From Lachnocurva sp029100405 (lineage in GTDB: Bacteria > Bacillota > Clostridia > Lachnospirales > Lachnospiraceae), in contig JBJYZC010000005.1 of NCBI GenBank assembly GCA_046263755.1, positions 89,512 to 153,511 on the forward strand: DNA of 64,000 nucleotides. The letters run 5' to 3'. Every line of letters begins with the position of its first letter. Positions within the stretch are counted from its first letter, which is position 1. The translations under genes and the position numbers were made by a program. Below are positions 8,665 to 16,498 of this stretch, piece by piece. The notes beneath the pieces were generated by a model. It was not told where the DNA came from, did no database searches, and was given only the letters and a program-made list of their open reading frames with translations.

Positions 8665-9069
8665 CTAAACGATTACACGCTTCTCTTCTGCGATACGCTC
8701 TACATTCGTCTTTGTGCCGGCCTGCTTGAATCCGTCTCGTAAGTCACTTATGATCTCGATCAGGGCCGGGATCTCGTCCCTACGTCTCTCACGACTGGCA
8801 GAGATCCGCCCACAGTCATAGAGGATGTACTGATAGAGACGGTTTAGATCCGCCGCTACCGGCTGAGACAGATCCAGAGTGCGGACCAGATAACGGATAA
8901 TGCGGGTGAAGTAGTCCATATGGGACGCAAAACCTTCATAGTCCTTATCCTCTAGTGCCAGGTCCATTCGTTTCAGATCCTTGATCGCTTCATCATAAAG
9001 GGTCAGAAGAAGTTCCAGCTGACTCATGGATTCAATGCTTTGGTTCTTATACTTCTGATATGGATTCAT
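8665..9069 (-). CDS. fliS: Flagellin export chaperone FliS
   Basis: A 134-residue FliS. MNPYQKYKNQSIESMSQLEL and LLTLYDEAIKDL are the conserved N-terminal part, followed by the four-helix core with LDLSQPVAADLNRLYQYIL. FliS binds the flagellin C-terminus in the cytosol and prevents polymerisation before export. A longer ORF from 9123 exists, but the ATG at 9069 fits the family start and has AAAAAGGAGAAAAAA before it. It lies just downstream of fliD. Flagellin itself is not in the window. Confidence 0.94.
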   Translation of the reverse strand: MNPYQKYKNQSIESMSQLELLLTLYDEAIKDLKRMDLALEDKDYEGFASHMDYFTRIIRYLVRTLDLSQPVAADLNRLYQYILYDCGRISASRERRRDEIPALIEIISDLRDGFKQAGTKTNVERIAEEKRVIV

Positions 9070-9085
9070 TTTTTTCTCCTTTTTA

Positions 9086-11596
9086 TCAGCCTGACAGTCC
9101 TGAAATATAAGACTGCTGGGCATTCATCTTGGAAATCAAAGTCTCAAGAGAATCGAACTGGCTCTTATAACGATCCTTCTCTGTGGACAGCTGATCTTTT
9201 AAGGATGTAACTGCCTGCTGCATCTGCTTGATCCTGGTATAGGAACTGTTATTGACCAGAGATCGGCTCAAACGGCTGGATCCGGCCTCTTCCACCAGTC
9301 TGCCGTAGGAATTCCCGTTTTTTGAGGAATAGCGGGTTGCAAAAGGTGTCAGGGTGTCTTCAATCACCTGGACCAGACCGGATTTTTGGCCATCACCGCT
9401 CATGACCTTGGAAACAAGATCCGGATCCGTCTCTAATGCGGACCGGAATTTCGTTTCATCGAAGACGATCTTGCCGCCATCGGAATAATCATCCGACATG
9501 CTGATACCGATCTTTGACAGATCCTGATAGGAAATGCCGGAATTCATAGCCTTGGTGAATACCGTCTGCAGAGCATCGTTAAAATCAGAAAGTGTCGTAT
9601 TATTATACAGAAGACCTGTCTTGGCTTTTTCTTCCCACTTTTCGACCTGCTTATCCGACATTTCATCCTTCTGGGCATCTGTCAGAGGGCTGTAGCCGGA
9701 TTCCGGACGTGTGGTAAGCTCCTTCTGGGTTGTCGAAACAATCTTATTATAGGCATCGATGAATTTCTTCACCTTTTCCACTGCAGTATCCGCATTGGCC
9801 TTGGCAGAGAAACTGACAGCCTTGGAGGAATCCAACTGGCCGGTCTGACTGCCATCGTCATTTAACTTATAGCCGAAGGTCCCGCTGACAGAAACGGTCA
9901 GACCGTCAATTGAGAAACGATTGGAGGATGAAGACAGATTCTGACTGACGCCATTGCCATAGTCGTAGACAAGCTTTGCATTCTGACCATCCTTTTCAAC
10001 AGCCCCATTTCCCTTGAAAATAGTATCCGCACCGCCACTCAGCTGAATGGTACGTCCGCTTCCGCTCTGTTTGGAAACCAGGACAAACTGGTTGGACTGC
10101 TGCATATAGGTCGCTCTGACGCCGGCTTCCGAGCTATTGATCTTAGACAGAAGCTCATTTACGGTCGTATTGGAATCCAGTCCGTTAATTTTCGTACCAT
10201 TGATCGTAAAGTCCTTCAGAAGGGCATCGAAATCTTCCCTTGATGTGATCTTCGTCTTATCAAATCCCAGACGATCCAGATTGGTATAGAGATCAGTATT
10301 GAGAGAGAGATGATTGGAAGCATTCTCACTCAGACCTATATTCTTCCGAAGCTCTGCATCCTCAATATTTAAGGTGACGCTGGAAGTGGTATCCTTGCTG
10401 GAAAAGGCTAAGGTCTTTGTTGCTGCATCAAAAGAGACTACGACCTTATTTTCACCGAAAGCCTTGTCCACCTTACTCTGTAAAGCTTGTGCAAAGGCCT
10501 GGATCTTCTGCTGATCGCTTGCTGTAGTGCTTGTCACACCGGAAAGCTTTGCTTCCCACTCCTTTTCATCCGGAAGGGTGATACGGGTACTGTCACCGCC
10601 GTAGCTAATCGAAAGTCCCTTTCCTGCCATCTGATCCAGGATCGAAGATTCTTTGACCGAAGCCTGAGCAAAAGTCTTTGTACTGTTTTTCATCAGACTG
10701 TTAAAGTCCGTAAGGCTTAGTCCCTTAGTCTTCTGATCTTCCGTCAGGGTCTGGATCTGATCTGATGTCATGCCGAGTGCTTCCAGGACATCCCTGTCGG
10801 CCTTGATCTGATAATCATTGTCCGAAGTCTTAAAAGCTTCGGTATCAATAGAGATCTTCCCATCATCTGAAAGAGCAAACCGGATCTTACCATTGTTCTT
10901 CAAGGACATGCCGCCGGAAGAAGCCAGGGCTTCATTCAATTGTTTTACCAGTTCTGCCTTATCCGACTGGGTATAATCGATGGTTACTGTCTTTCCCTGT
11001 GCATCGGTATAACTCGTTGGGAAAGTAATGCTTCCGCTTTCTACGAACTTTTTCGAAGAACCATTGTATTGACCAAAAGTCAGGGTCTTGCCGCGAAGAT
11101 TGGACACGGACGTTTGAATCAATTTTCCATTCTCATCGAGAAGAGCATTGGTCTGTACTGCTTCTGTCGTTCCCTTACTTCCGGAAATGGTCGTCGCACT
11201 CGTTGCAAGCTGAGATACGCCGAGAATCCGGATATTATCGACCATACTCGATGTTCCCGAAGCCGAAACAAGAGCTGCGGAATCGGAATTTCCCATCGTT
11301 GTGATCTTCGATCTCGCATACAGGCTCGAATCCTTCAGAGAATCTGTGGAAGAATACATAAGATAGTTATCTTCCAGATCCAGAACAGAGTCCGTGATCG
11401 ACCGGAGGGAATCCCTGGTCCACTCTTCCTTGGTAATAGCCTGATTCTGTTTATCGATCTTCGTCTGCGTGCCGCTGACCATTTGCTTGATCAGAGAATC
11501 ACGATCCAAACCGGAAACCAGACCGCCGAAACCGGAAATACTGGTATCACCTAGTGCGGATGATGAACTTGTTGAACTAGTGGAAGAAACCTGCAT
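9086..11596 (-). CDS. fliD: Flagellar filament cap protein (FliD)
   Basis: The N-terminus (SISGFGGLVSGLDRDSLIKQ, then MVSGTQTKIDKQNQAI) is the FliD N-terminal domain, and the C-terminal coiled coil contains LVNNSSYTRIKQMQQAVTSL and a closing MNAQQSYISGL. FliD forms the cap under which flagellin monomers fold. With 836 residues it is much longer than the Bacillus protein (about 500); the middle carries extended Ser/Thr/Asp-rich repeats of the surface domain (for example KLVYDYGNGVSQNLS). The start follows AAAGGAGGCTAAG. A GCCGATAT box lies about 110 bases upstream, so it probably has its own sigma-28 promoter despite lying downstream of cheV and the ComFB gene. Confidence 0.94.
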   Translation of the reverse strand: MQVSSTSSTSSSSALGDTSISGFGGLVSGLDRDSLIKQMVSGTQTKIDKQNQAITKEEWTRDSLRSITDSVLDLEDNYLMYSSTDSLKDSSLYARSKITTMGNSDSAALVSASGTSSMVDNIRILGVSQLATSATTISGSKGTTEAVQTNALLDENGKLIQTSVSNLRGKTLTFGQYNGSSKKFVESGSITFPTSYTDAQGKTVTIDYTQSDKAELVKQLNEALASSGGMSLKNNGKIRFALSDDGKISIDTEAFKTSDNDYQIKADRDVLEALGMTSDQIQTLTEDQKTKGLSLTDFNSLMKNSTKTFAQASVKESSILDQMAGKGLSISYGGDSTRITLPDEKEWEAKLSGVTSTTASDQQKIQAFAQALQSKVDKAFGENKVVVSFDAATKTLAFSSKDTTSSVTLNIEDAELRKNIGLSENASNHLSLNTDLYTNLDRLGFDKTKITSREDFDALLKDFTINGTKINGLDSNTTVNELLSKINSSEAGVRATYMQQSNQFVLVSKQSGSGRTIQLSGGADTIFKGNGAVEKDGQNAKLVYDYGNGVSQNLSSSSNRFSIDGLTVSVSGTFGYKLNDDGSQTGQLDSSKAVSFSAKANADTAVEKVKKFIDAYNKIVSTTQKELTTRPESGYSPLTDAQKDEMSDKQVEKWEEKAKTGLLYNNTTLSDFNDALQTVFTKAMNSGISYQDLSKIGISMSDDYSDGGKIVFDETKFRSALETDPDLVSKVMSGDGQKSGLVQVIEDTLTPFATRYSSKNGNSYGRLVEEAGSSRLSRSLVNNSSYTRIKQMQQAVTSLKDQLSTEKDRYKSQFDSLETLISKMNAQQSYISGLSG

Positions 11597-11703
11597 TCCT
11601 TAGCCTCCTTTGTATTACTCTATCGATAAGGAAACGATCTTAGGAATCGATCGTCCCCGTCCATTCATTTTCATTTAGATTCATTTACTTTGATTCTGTT
11701 ACT

Positions 11704-11730
11704 ATATCGGCGAATTTTGCCGATAAAATA
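11704..11730 (-). promoter_or_regulatory. Sigma-28-like promoter for fliD, inside an inverted repeat
   Basis: On the minus strand, TATT (11727-11730), 15 bases, then GCCGATAT (11704-11711). The box is one arm of a palindrome (TATCGGC, seven bases, GCCGATA), so the opposite strand carries GCCGATAA as well. The fliD ATG is about 107 bases downstream. Confidence 0.55.
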
Positions 11731-11751
11731 AGGCAAATCCAAGAAAGAAGA

Positions 11752-11790
11752 CGAAACAAAAAGGAGCGGGGCCTTAATCCTCGCTCCTTT
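11752..11790 (-). terminator. Terminator after the ComFB gene
   Basis: On the minus strand AAAGGAGCG (11790-11782), a loop that includes the TAA stop of the ComFB gene, CGCTCCTTT (11768-11760), then TTGTTTCGTC. It separates cheV-comFB from fliD. Confidence 0.75.
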
Positions 11791-12472
11791 CATGATGTGG
11801 ATTGGCAGCCACCTCTTTACAGGCTCGAAGGATGGCAGCCCTGATATCATTTCCAAACCGGGCGCCGTAATAGCTGATACGGGGTGGTTCGGAATTTTTC
11901 TGCATGACACAGTATTTGGGTTTCAAAGAAGACAAGGTCAAAGCCAGAACATCCGCCTGACAGCGTTCGCAGGTACACATGCCCATTTCTTCCATGGTCT
12001 TTTTAATATTGGCATGTTGAAGGAGGACAGCCGTCACATTGACAATATGATAGCCATCCAGATTACTGCCAGCTTCAGAAACCGACCCGAAGACACTTTT
12101 TTTCAGATTATCTTCCAGACCCTTCCGGATATCTGCAGAGATCCGGGCATTCTCCCGACTCTCATTTACAATCGTTACCTTAGTCCGGTTCATGCGGCTG
12201 AAATCGGCATGATGGGGACGTGTTTCCGGATTTTTTTCCAGATCCTTTTTTGAATCTCCTGCGCTTCGATTCGCAGTAAGATCCATGGAAGAATCTTTGT
12301 CTGTTTCTGTTTTATCACCACTGAGAAGACTTTCCAGAGACTGGAAGGCATCCGCGGGACTCTGGTTAAATAACTTTTCTCTCTCCGCCAGCAGTTGTTC
12401 CTGACTGAAGAGATCCTCCAGAAGGGCATTTCGGACAGCTTCGCTGCTCTTATCCTCTCTCTTATCTGACAT
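11774..12472 (-). CDS. ComFB-domain protein with long N-terminal extension
   Basis: A 232-residue protein. The C-terminal part (from about residue 140: YHIVNVTAVLLQHANIKKTM, then CTCERCQADVLALTLSSLKP and KYCV) matches ComFB, the small protein of the Bacillus comF operon, with its two-Cys cluster. Members of the ComFB family have been reported to bind cyclic dinucleotides, so a second-messenger receptor role is plausible. The first 140 residues are charged, low in hydrophobics, and include an Arg/Lys-rich segment (DFSRMNRTKVTIVNESRENA) with no domain I recognise. The start follows TTAGGAGTTTTGATCT. It sits between cheV and fliD and ends in a terminator hairpin. Function here is unknown; link to motility is by position. 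Confidence 0.8.
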   Translation of the reverse strand: MSDKREDKSSEAVRNALLEDLFSQEQLLAEREKLFNQSPADAFQSLESLLSGDKTETDKDSSMDLTANRSAGDSKKDLEKNPETRPHHADFSRMNRTKVTIVNESRENARISADIRKGLEDNLKKSVFGSVSEAGSNLDGYHIVNVTAVLLQHANIKKTMEEMGMCTCERCQADVLALTLSSLKPKYCVMQKNSEPPRISYYGARFGNDIRAAILRACKEVAANPHHERSED

Positions 12473-12543
12473 AGATCAAAACTCCTAAACAATGAAACGA
12501 TATGAAGATCAATAATAGCCTTAGTTCAGTTACATAGTCCGAA

Positions 12544-13479
12544 TTACTTCTGCTTCTTGTAACGTGCCAGAAGCCCGTCTACGACCTGAACCAGATGTCC
12601 GATCTCCGGCTTACTCAGCTGATCGTCTGCTCCGACTTCCTTTCCCTTCCGATACATCTCTTCGCTGATCAGGGAGGAGAAAATGACGACCGGGATCTTC
12701 TGAAGCCTCTCATCATCCTTGATCAGTTTGGTCAGACGGTGACCATCCATCATGGGCATTTCCAGGTCCGTGATGACAAGAGAGACCTCATCGTAGAGAT
12801 TGGAATCATCGCGAATGGCAGAAAGGGCATCCCAGCATTCCTGTCCATTGTCGAAAACGGTAATATTGGTATATCCGGCCTTCTCCATGGCCGCCTTTAC
12901 CATCTTCTGTAAGAGAACGGAATCCTCGGCAATATAAATCGGATAAGTATTATTCTGACGAGGCCCTAAATCATCGATCTCTGAGATCTGTATGCTGGTT
13001 TCCGGAGCAATTTCCGCTACAATCTTCTCGAAATCCAGAATCGTCACCAATTCATTCCCGGCCTGAGCAATACCGGTCGCAACGCTTTCTCCGTCATTGG
13101 CCAATGTCCGGTCCGGCTTACTGATGTCCCTCCAGGACAAACGGCTGATGCCGGCAATGGAGTCCACACGGAATGCGACCATCATCTTGTTAAAATTGGT
13201 AACAATAAAGAGATCTCTGGCATTCTCCTTCAATTCAATGGGCTCTCCGGTCAGATAGGCAGCCAGATTAATGACTGTGATCAGATGTCCCCGCGGTTTA
13301 AAGAAACCTTCCACAGCCGGATGAGAATGCGGCATGGGCTTTACATGGCTTGCCATCATAATCTCCTTGACTTTGGCGACATTGATGCCATAGGACTCGT
13401 TTCGGACGGAGAATTTCATGATCTCGATTTCATTGGTACCTGTTTCCAGGAGAATCCCTTCTTTTTTCTTTGCTGTCAT
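12544..13479 (-). CDS. cheV: Chemotaxis coupling protein CheV (CheW-receiver fusion)
   Basis: A 311-residue fusion. Residues about 15-165 are a CheW-type coupling domain (EIEIMKFSVRNESYGINVAK, then GFFKPRGHLITVINLAAYL), and residues about 175-308 are a receiver domain with phospho-acceptor Asp in LVITDLEMPMMDG and a Lys in QLSKPEIG. CheV links chemoreceptors to CheA and tunes adaptation through phosphorylation. The track-length ORF could start at 13497, but the ATG at 13479 has AAAAGGAGTTCAAG before it. The neighbours are cheD upstream (132-base gap) and comFB downstream. The receptors that it would couple include those at 38.7 and 42.6 kb; cheA is not in the window. Confidence 0.93.
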   Translation of the reverse strand: MTAKKKEGILLETGTNEIEIMKFSVRNESYGINVAKVKEIMMASHVKPMPHSHPAVEGFFKPRGHLITVINLAAYLTGEPIELKENARDLFIVTNFNKMMVAFRVDSIAGISRLSWRDISKPDRTLANDGESVATGIAQAGNELVTILDFEKIVAEIAPETSIQISEIDDLGPRQNNTYPIYIAEDSVLLQKMVKAAMEKAGYTNITVFDNGQECWDALSAIRDDSNLYDEVSLVITDLEMPMMDGHRLTKLIKDDERLQKIPVVIFSSLISEEMYRKGKEVGADDQLSKPEIGHLVQVVDGLLARYKKQK

Positions 13480-13563
13480 CTTGAACTCCTTTTCCATTCC
13501 AAAATCACTTCTGATTTATCTAAAAACTTCGCTGTTCCTTCAGCGATCGGTTTACTACGCATA

Positions 13564-13573
13564 GGTCTATATT
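13564..13573 (-). repeat. AATATAGACC iterated 10-mer (intergenic copy)
   Basis: One of 13 exact copies in the window, here on the minus strand in the cheD-cheV gap. Others start at 19621, 20466, 27127, 40533, 44741, 45753, 54444, 57319, 58551, 58874, 60757 and 62069. Confidence 0.75.
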
Positions 13574-13611
13574 TTAATCCATGATGATATCGTCTGCATA
13601 CTGCAAGGCTT

Positions 13612-14148
13612 CTAAAGGACGATCTCCTTGCCGCCGGCCGGCCGGATCACTACCTTGCCGCTCCCGACATCCAGAGTCATTGTCCTGGCCGCCTCGCCTC
13701 CGACATCTTCTCCCTGAATTAAGAGACCTTTCTCGGCAAGAATTTCACGCACTTTTGCGATATTTTTTCTTCCGATATCGCCCAGTCCGCCTTCCTTCTC
13801 GTTGACCGGGAACATTCGGGCTCCGCCGGCGATCTTCACAACGGTATTTTCTCTTGTAAAACCATGTTTTTCCAGGATCGCCCAGGTCGTTCGGATCCCC
13901 GAATCCGCATATTTCATGTCATTCGGATCCCGCCCGGCAGGCTGTTCTGGAAGCAGAATATGGAGCAGAGCTCCCATTTTACGGCAGGGATCATAGAAAC
14001 TGATCCCCACACAGGACCCAAGTGCATAGGTTGTTATATCGACATCGCCTTGGGCCATTTTCATATCCGATATCCGGACCAGGTATTGTTTTCTCATCTT
14101 GTTACCAGAATCCATCAAAGTATTGATGGAAAGTCCTCCCCTTCCCAT
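13612..14148 (-). CDS. cheD: Chemoreceptor glutamine deamidase CheD
   Basis: The CheD signature is present: Cys in TTYALGSCVGISFYDP, then His in GALLHILLP, the catalytic pair that deamidates Gln residues of chemoreceptors. CheD also binds the CheY phosphatase CheC, and here FliY carries CheC-type motifs. From the ATG at 14148 the protein has 178 residues; this ATG overlaps the stop of the upstream rod gene (TGATG), which supports coupling. A start at 14097 (MRKQYLVRISDM, 161 residues) fits the family length better but has no good ribosome site. Last gene of the fliE operon. Confidence 0.92.
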   Translation of the reverse strand: MGRGGLSINTLMDSGNKMRKQYLVRISDMKMAQGDVDITTYALGSCVGISFYDPCRKMGALLHILLPEQPAGRDPNDMKYADSGIRTTWAILEKHGFTRENTVVKIAGGARMFPVNEKEGGLGDIGRKNIAKVREILAEKGLLIQGEDVGGEAARTMTLDVGSGKVVIRPAGGKEIVL

Positions 14149-14891
14149 CAGCCTCTTAACTGGTTGATGGTCTGCATGACCTCATCCGACGTGGTTACCA
14201 TGCGAAGATTCATCTGCATGGCTCTCTCGGTTTCGATTACCTTCGTCATTTCCTGTGCCAGATCTGTTCCGCTGACTTCCAGCGCACCGCGGGTAAGCTT
14301 GCTATCCGGATCAGGACTTACCGTATTCTCATTATCGCCATCCTGGATGGCAAAGGCATTGTCTCCTACGGAAAGAAGACGGGAGGGAAAAGCAAGACGA
14401 AAGACTCCAACTTCGCTTCCCTCTGCCAGATCCGCCTGGCCTTCTGCATTGGTCTCCATAGGAATCCGCTGACCATTCCTGTCAAGAACCAGCTGATTGG
14501 ACTCATTCATAAGGAAGAATTGCCCCTCCTCCATCTGGCCGGCATGGAAGTGACCGTCTCTGGTAAATGTAAGGCGACCTGTCGCAGGATCTTCCAGGCC
14601 GAAGAAACGATTATCGCCGTTGATTGCGAAGTCCAGGTTTCTTCCGGTATCTGTAAAAGCAGCCGTCCGAAAGTCCGTATGCGTGGACACGAGACGGGCA
14701 CCGGATCCGGTGCGAAGATTACTTTCTTCCTCTTCGGGTGCATGGAGATTGTATTTTACCAACTCCTGGAAAGAAGCATCCTTTGCCTTATATCCATTGG
14801 TATTGATATTTGCAAGGTTGTTGGAAACCACATCCAGATTTTTCTGCATGGTGCCGGCGCCGACTGCACCGGTCCAGAATGACATATCCAT
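14148..14891 (-). CDS. Flagellar basal-body rod/hook-family protein (FlhP/FlgG-like)
   Basis: A 247-residue axial protein: FWTGAVGAGTMQKNLDVVSN and NLANINTNGYKAK at the N-terminus, and LAQEMTKVIETERAMQMNLR with VMQTINQLRG at the C-terminus, which together define the FlgF/FlgG family. In Bacillus two such genes, flhO and flhP, form the distal rod; here two consecutive copies lie after the sigma factor gene. The first of the pair fits FlhO and this one FlhP. It is exported through the type III apparatus and has no signal peptide. Start follows TAAAGGAGAGAAACA. The stop overlaps the cheD start. Confidence 0.88.
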   Translation of the reverse strand: MDMSFWTGAVGAGTMQKNLDVVSNNLANINTNGYKAKDASFQELVKYNLHAPEEEESNLRTGSGARLVSTHTDFRTAAFTDTGRNLDFAINGDNRFFGLEDPATGRLTFTRDGHFHAGQMEEGQFFLMNESNQLVLDRNGQRIPMETNAEGQADLAEGSEVGVFRLAFPSRLLSVGDNAFAIQDGDNENTVSPDPDSKLTRGALEVSGTDLAQEMTKVIETERAMQMNLRMVTTSDEVMQTINQLRG

Positions 14892-14906
14892 TGTTTCTCT
14901 CCTTTA

Positions 14907-15662
14907 TTAGATCTGGCCTACATCATTGGAGGCCTTGCTGAGCACAGAATCATACATACGAAGCATCTGTGCTGCACTTTGCAGTGCTCTCTGAGAAGAC
15001 ATCATAGAAGTCATCTCCTTTACCATATCCGCATTGGAGCGTTCCAGGCTTCCATTGATCAGCCTGGTCTGTCCTGTCAGATCTCTTCCTGCATCATCTG
15101 ACCGATAGAGGCCGCTGTCTTCCTTGACCAGCTGATTCGTATCAAGACCGGTCAAGCGGATCTGTCCGGCGATTCTGCCGTCCGCCTGATAAATGATTCG
15201 GCCATAAGAATCCATAGTGACATCTTCATTGTCCAAATGGATCGGATTTCCATCCTGTCCGAGAACCAGGCCCAGTCCATCCAGCATGAGATCGCCATTC
15301 TCATTCAGAGAAAAGGAACCATTCCTGGTATAGCGAATTCCTTCATTGGTCTGAATATTGAAGAAGCCCTCTCCCTCAATCGCGAAATCATACTTCTGTC
15401 CGGTCTCGTGCAGAACTCCCTGGGAAAAATCCGTAAGGGTTTCATCCGCCTTGACGATTGGCGTCTGGACTCCAAGCTCCTTGGGATTCTTTTTATTGTA
15501 TCGGCCGGTCCGGATCAGCATTTCTTCGTCAAAAGTACTGTTGACCTGGGTATCCTTCTTATATCCGGCTGTTTCAATATTGGCAAGATTATTACTGATC
15601 GTATTCAGATTTCTCTGCTGGGTCAGCATTCCGCTGGTCAGTTCATAAAATCCCTGGTACAT
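14907..15662 (-). CDS. Flagellar basal-body rod/hook-family protein (FlhO/FlgF-like)
   Basis: A 251-residue axial protein with MYQGFYELTSGMLTQQRNLN and NLANIETAGYKKD at the N-terminus, YDFAIEGEGFFNIQTNEGIR in the middle, and ADMVKEMTSMMSSQRALQSA at the C-terminus. The two-copy arrangement with the next gene follows the Bacillus flhO-flhP pair of rod proteins. The central segment begins the D1 domain found in FlgE/FlgF/FlgG. Starts after GAGAAGGAGAGAAGG and lies 13 bases downstream of the sigma factor gene. Confidence 0.88.
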   Translation of the reverse strand: MYQGFYELTSGMLTQQRNLNTISNNLANIETAGYKKDTQVNSTFDEEMLIRTGRYNKKNPKELGVQTPIVKADETLTDFSQGVLHETGQKYDFAIEGEGFFNIQTNEGIRYTRNGSFSLNENGDLMLDGLGLVLGQDGNPIHLDNEDVTMDSYGRIIYQADGRIAGQIRLTGLDTNQLVKEDSGLYRSDDAGRDLTGQTRLINGSLERSNADMVKEMTSMMSSQRALQSAAQMLRMYDSVLSKASNDVGQI

Positions 15663-15675
15663 CCTTCTCTCCTTC

Positions 15676-16446
15676 TCACTCTCTCATCAGTTTCTGAAGC
15701 TTTCGTATTGCCTGGGCATGAAGCTGTGAGACACGCGGCTGACTGATTTCCATCACATCGGCAATCTGGCTCATATTGAGATTATCGACATAATAGAGTG
15801 AAATTATCATCTTTTCTTTCTCTGCCAGGCGGTCAATACAGGAGGCAAGCTGGCGGGTCGTCTCTTTATTCATGAGACTGGCCTCGGGAAGGACCCCTTC
15901 ATCTTCTGTCGGGACCTGCAAAACTGCCTCATCCGTATCATCGTAGGTCATATCCAGAGAAAGAACATTCACCATGGTTGACATGCTTCGGATCTTTCGT
16001 AACTTTTTTATATCGATATCCGCTTCTGCTGCCACTTCTTCATCGGTCGGTGCCCGCCCCAGTTTCTCCGTAAGCTTTGTCTGAATCTCCTCCAGATTCT
16101 TCCGGTCTCTGTGAAAATTCCTTGGCATCCAGTCATTTTTCCTCATAAGATCGATCACCATGCCCCGGATCCGTTGAGAAATAAAGGTATCAAATTTATT
16201 ATCGCGAGCCGGATCATAACGGTCGATTCCCTTCATGATCTCCAAAACACCCTCGTTAATAATATCTTCCGGTTGTGTAAAGCTGATATAGAGATCCCGC
16301 ATCTGATAGGCGATGGCTTTTACAATAAAGAGATAACGGAGGGTCAGCTCCTGACGAAGAATCTGTTTGATCCCTTCATCATTTTCTTTTCGATAAAGAT
16401 CGAACAGCTCCTCATTGGTCTTTTCTTTCAACTCATCCATAGACAT
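15676..16446 (-). CDS. fliA: Flagellar sigma factor FliA/SigD (sigma-28)
   Basis: A 256-residue sigma-70-family protein of the FliA group. Region 2 includes LRYLFIVKAIAYQMRDLYIS, EDIINEGVLEIMKGIDRYDP and FDTFISQRIRGMVIDLMRKN; region 3 includes LGRAPTDEEVAAEADID; region 4 is LYYVDNLNMSQIADVMEISQ with PRVSQLHAQA. It directs RNA polymerase to TAAA/GCCGATAT-type promoters of late flagellar and chemotaxis genes and is held by FlgM. An ATG at 16512 would overlap flhA by 14 bases, but the ATG at 16446 has GGGAGAAAGTT before it and gives the normal length. It lies in the fliE operon, so its level follows early-gene transcription and the c-di-GMP riboswitch. Confidence 0.93.
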   Translation of the reverse strand: MSMDELKEKTNEELFDLYRKENDEGIKQILRQELTLRYLFIVKAIAYQMRDLYISFTQPEDIINEGVLEIMKGIDRYDPARDNKFDTFISQRIRGMVIDLMRKNDWMPRNFHRDRKNLEEIQTKLTEKLGRAPTDEEVAAEADIDIKKLRKIRSMSTMVNVLSLDMTYDDTDEAVLQVPTEDEGVLPEASLMNKETTRQLASCIDRLAEKEKMIISLYYVDNLNMSQIADVMEISQPRVSQLHAQAIRKLQKLMRE

Positions 16447-16498
16447 AACTTTCTCCCATTCACCGGAAATGGTCTGCATTTTACAATCAGAAAACGAT

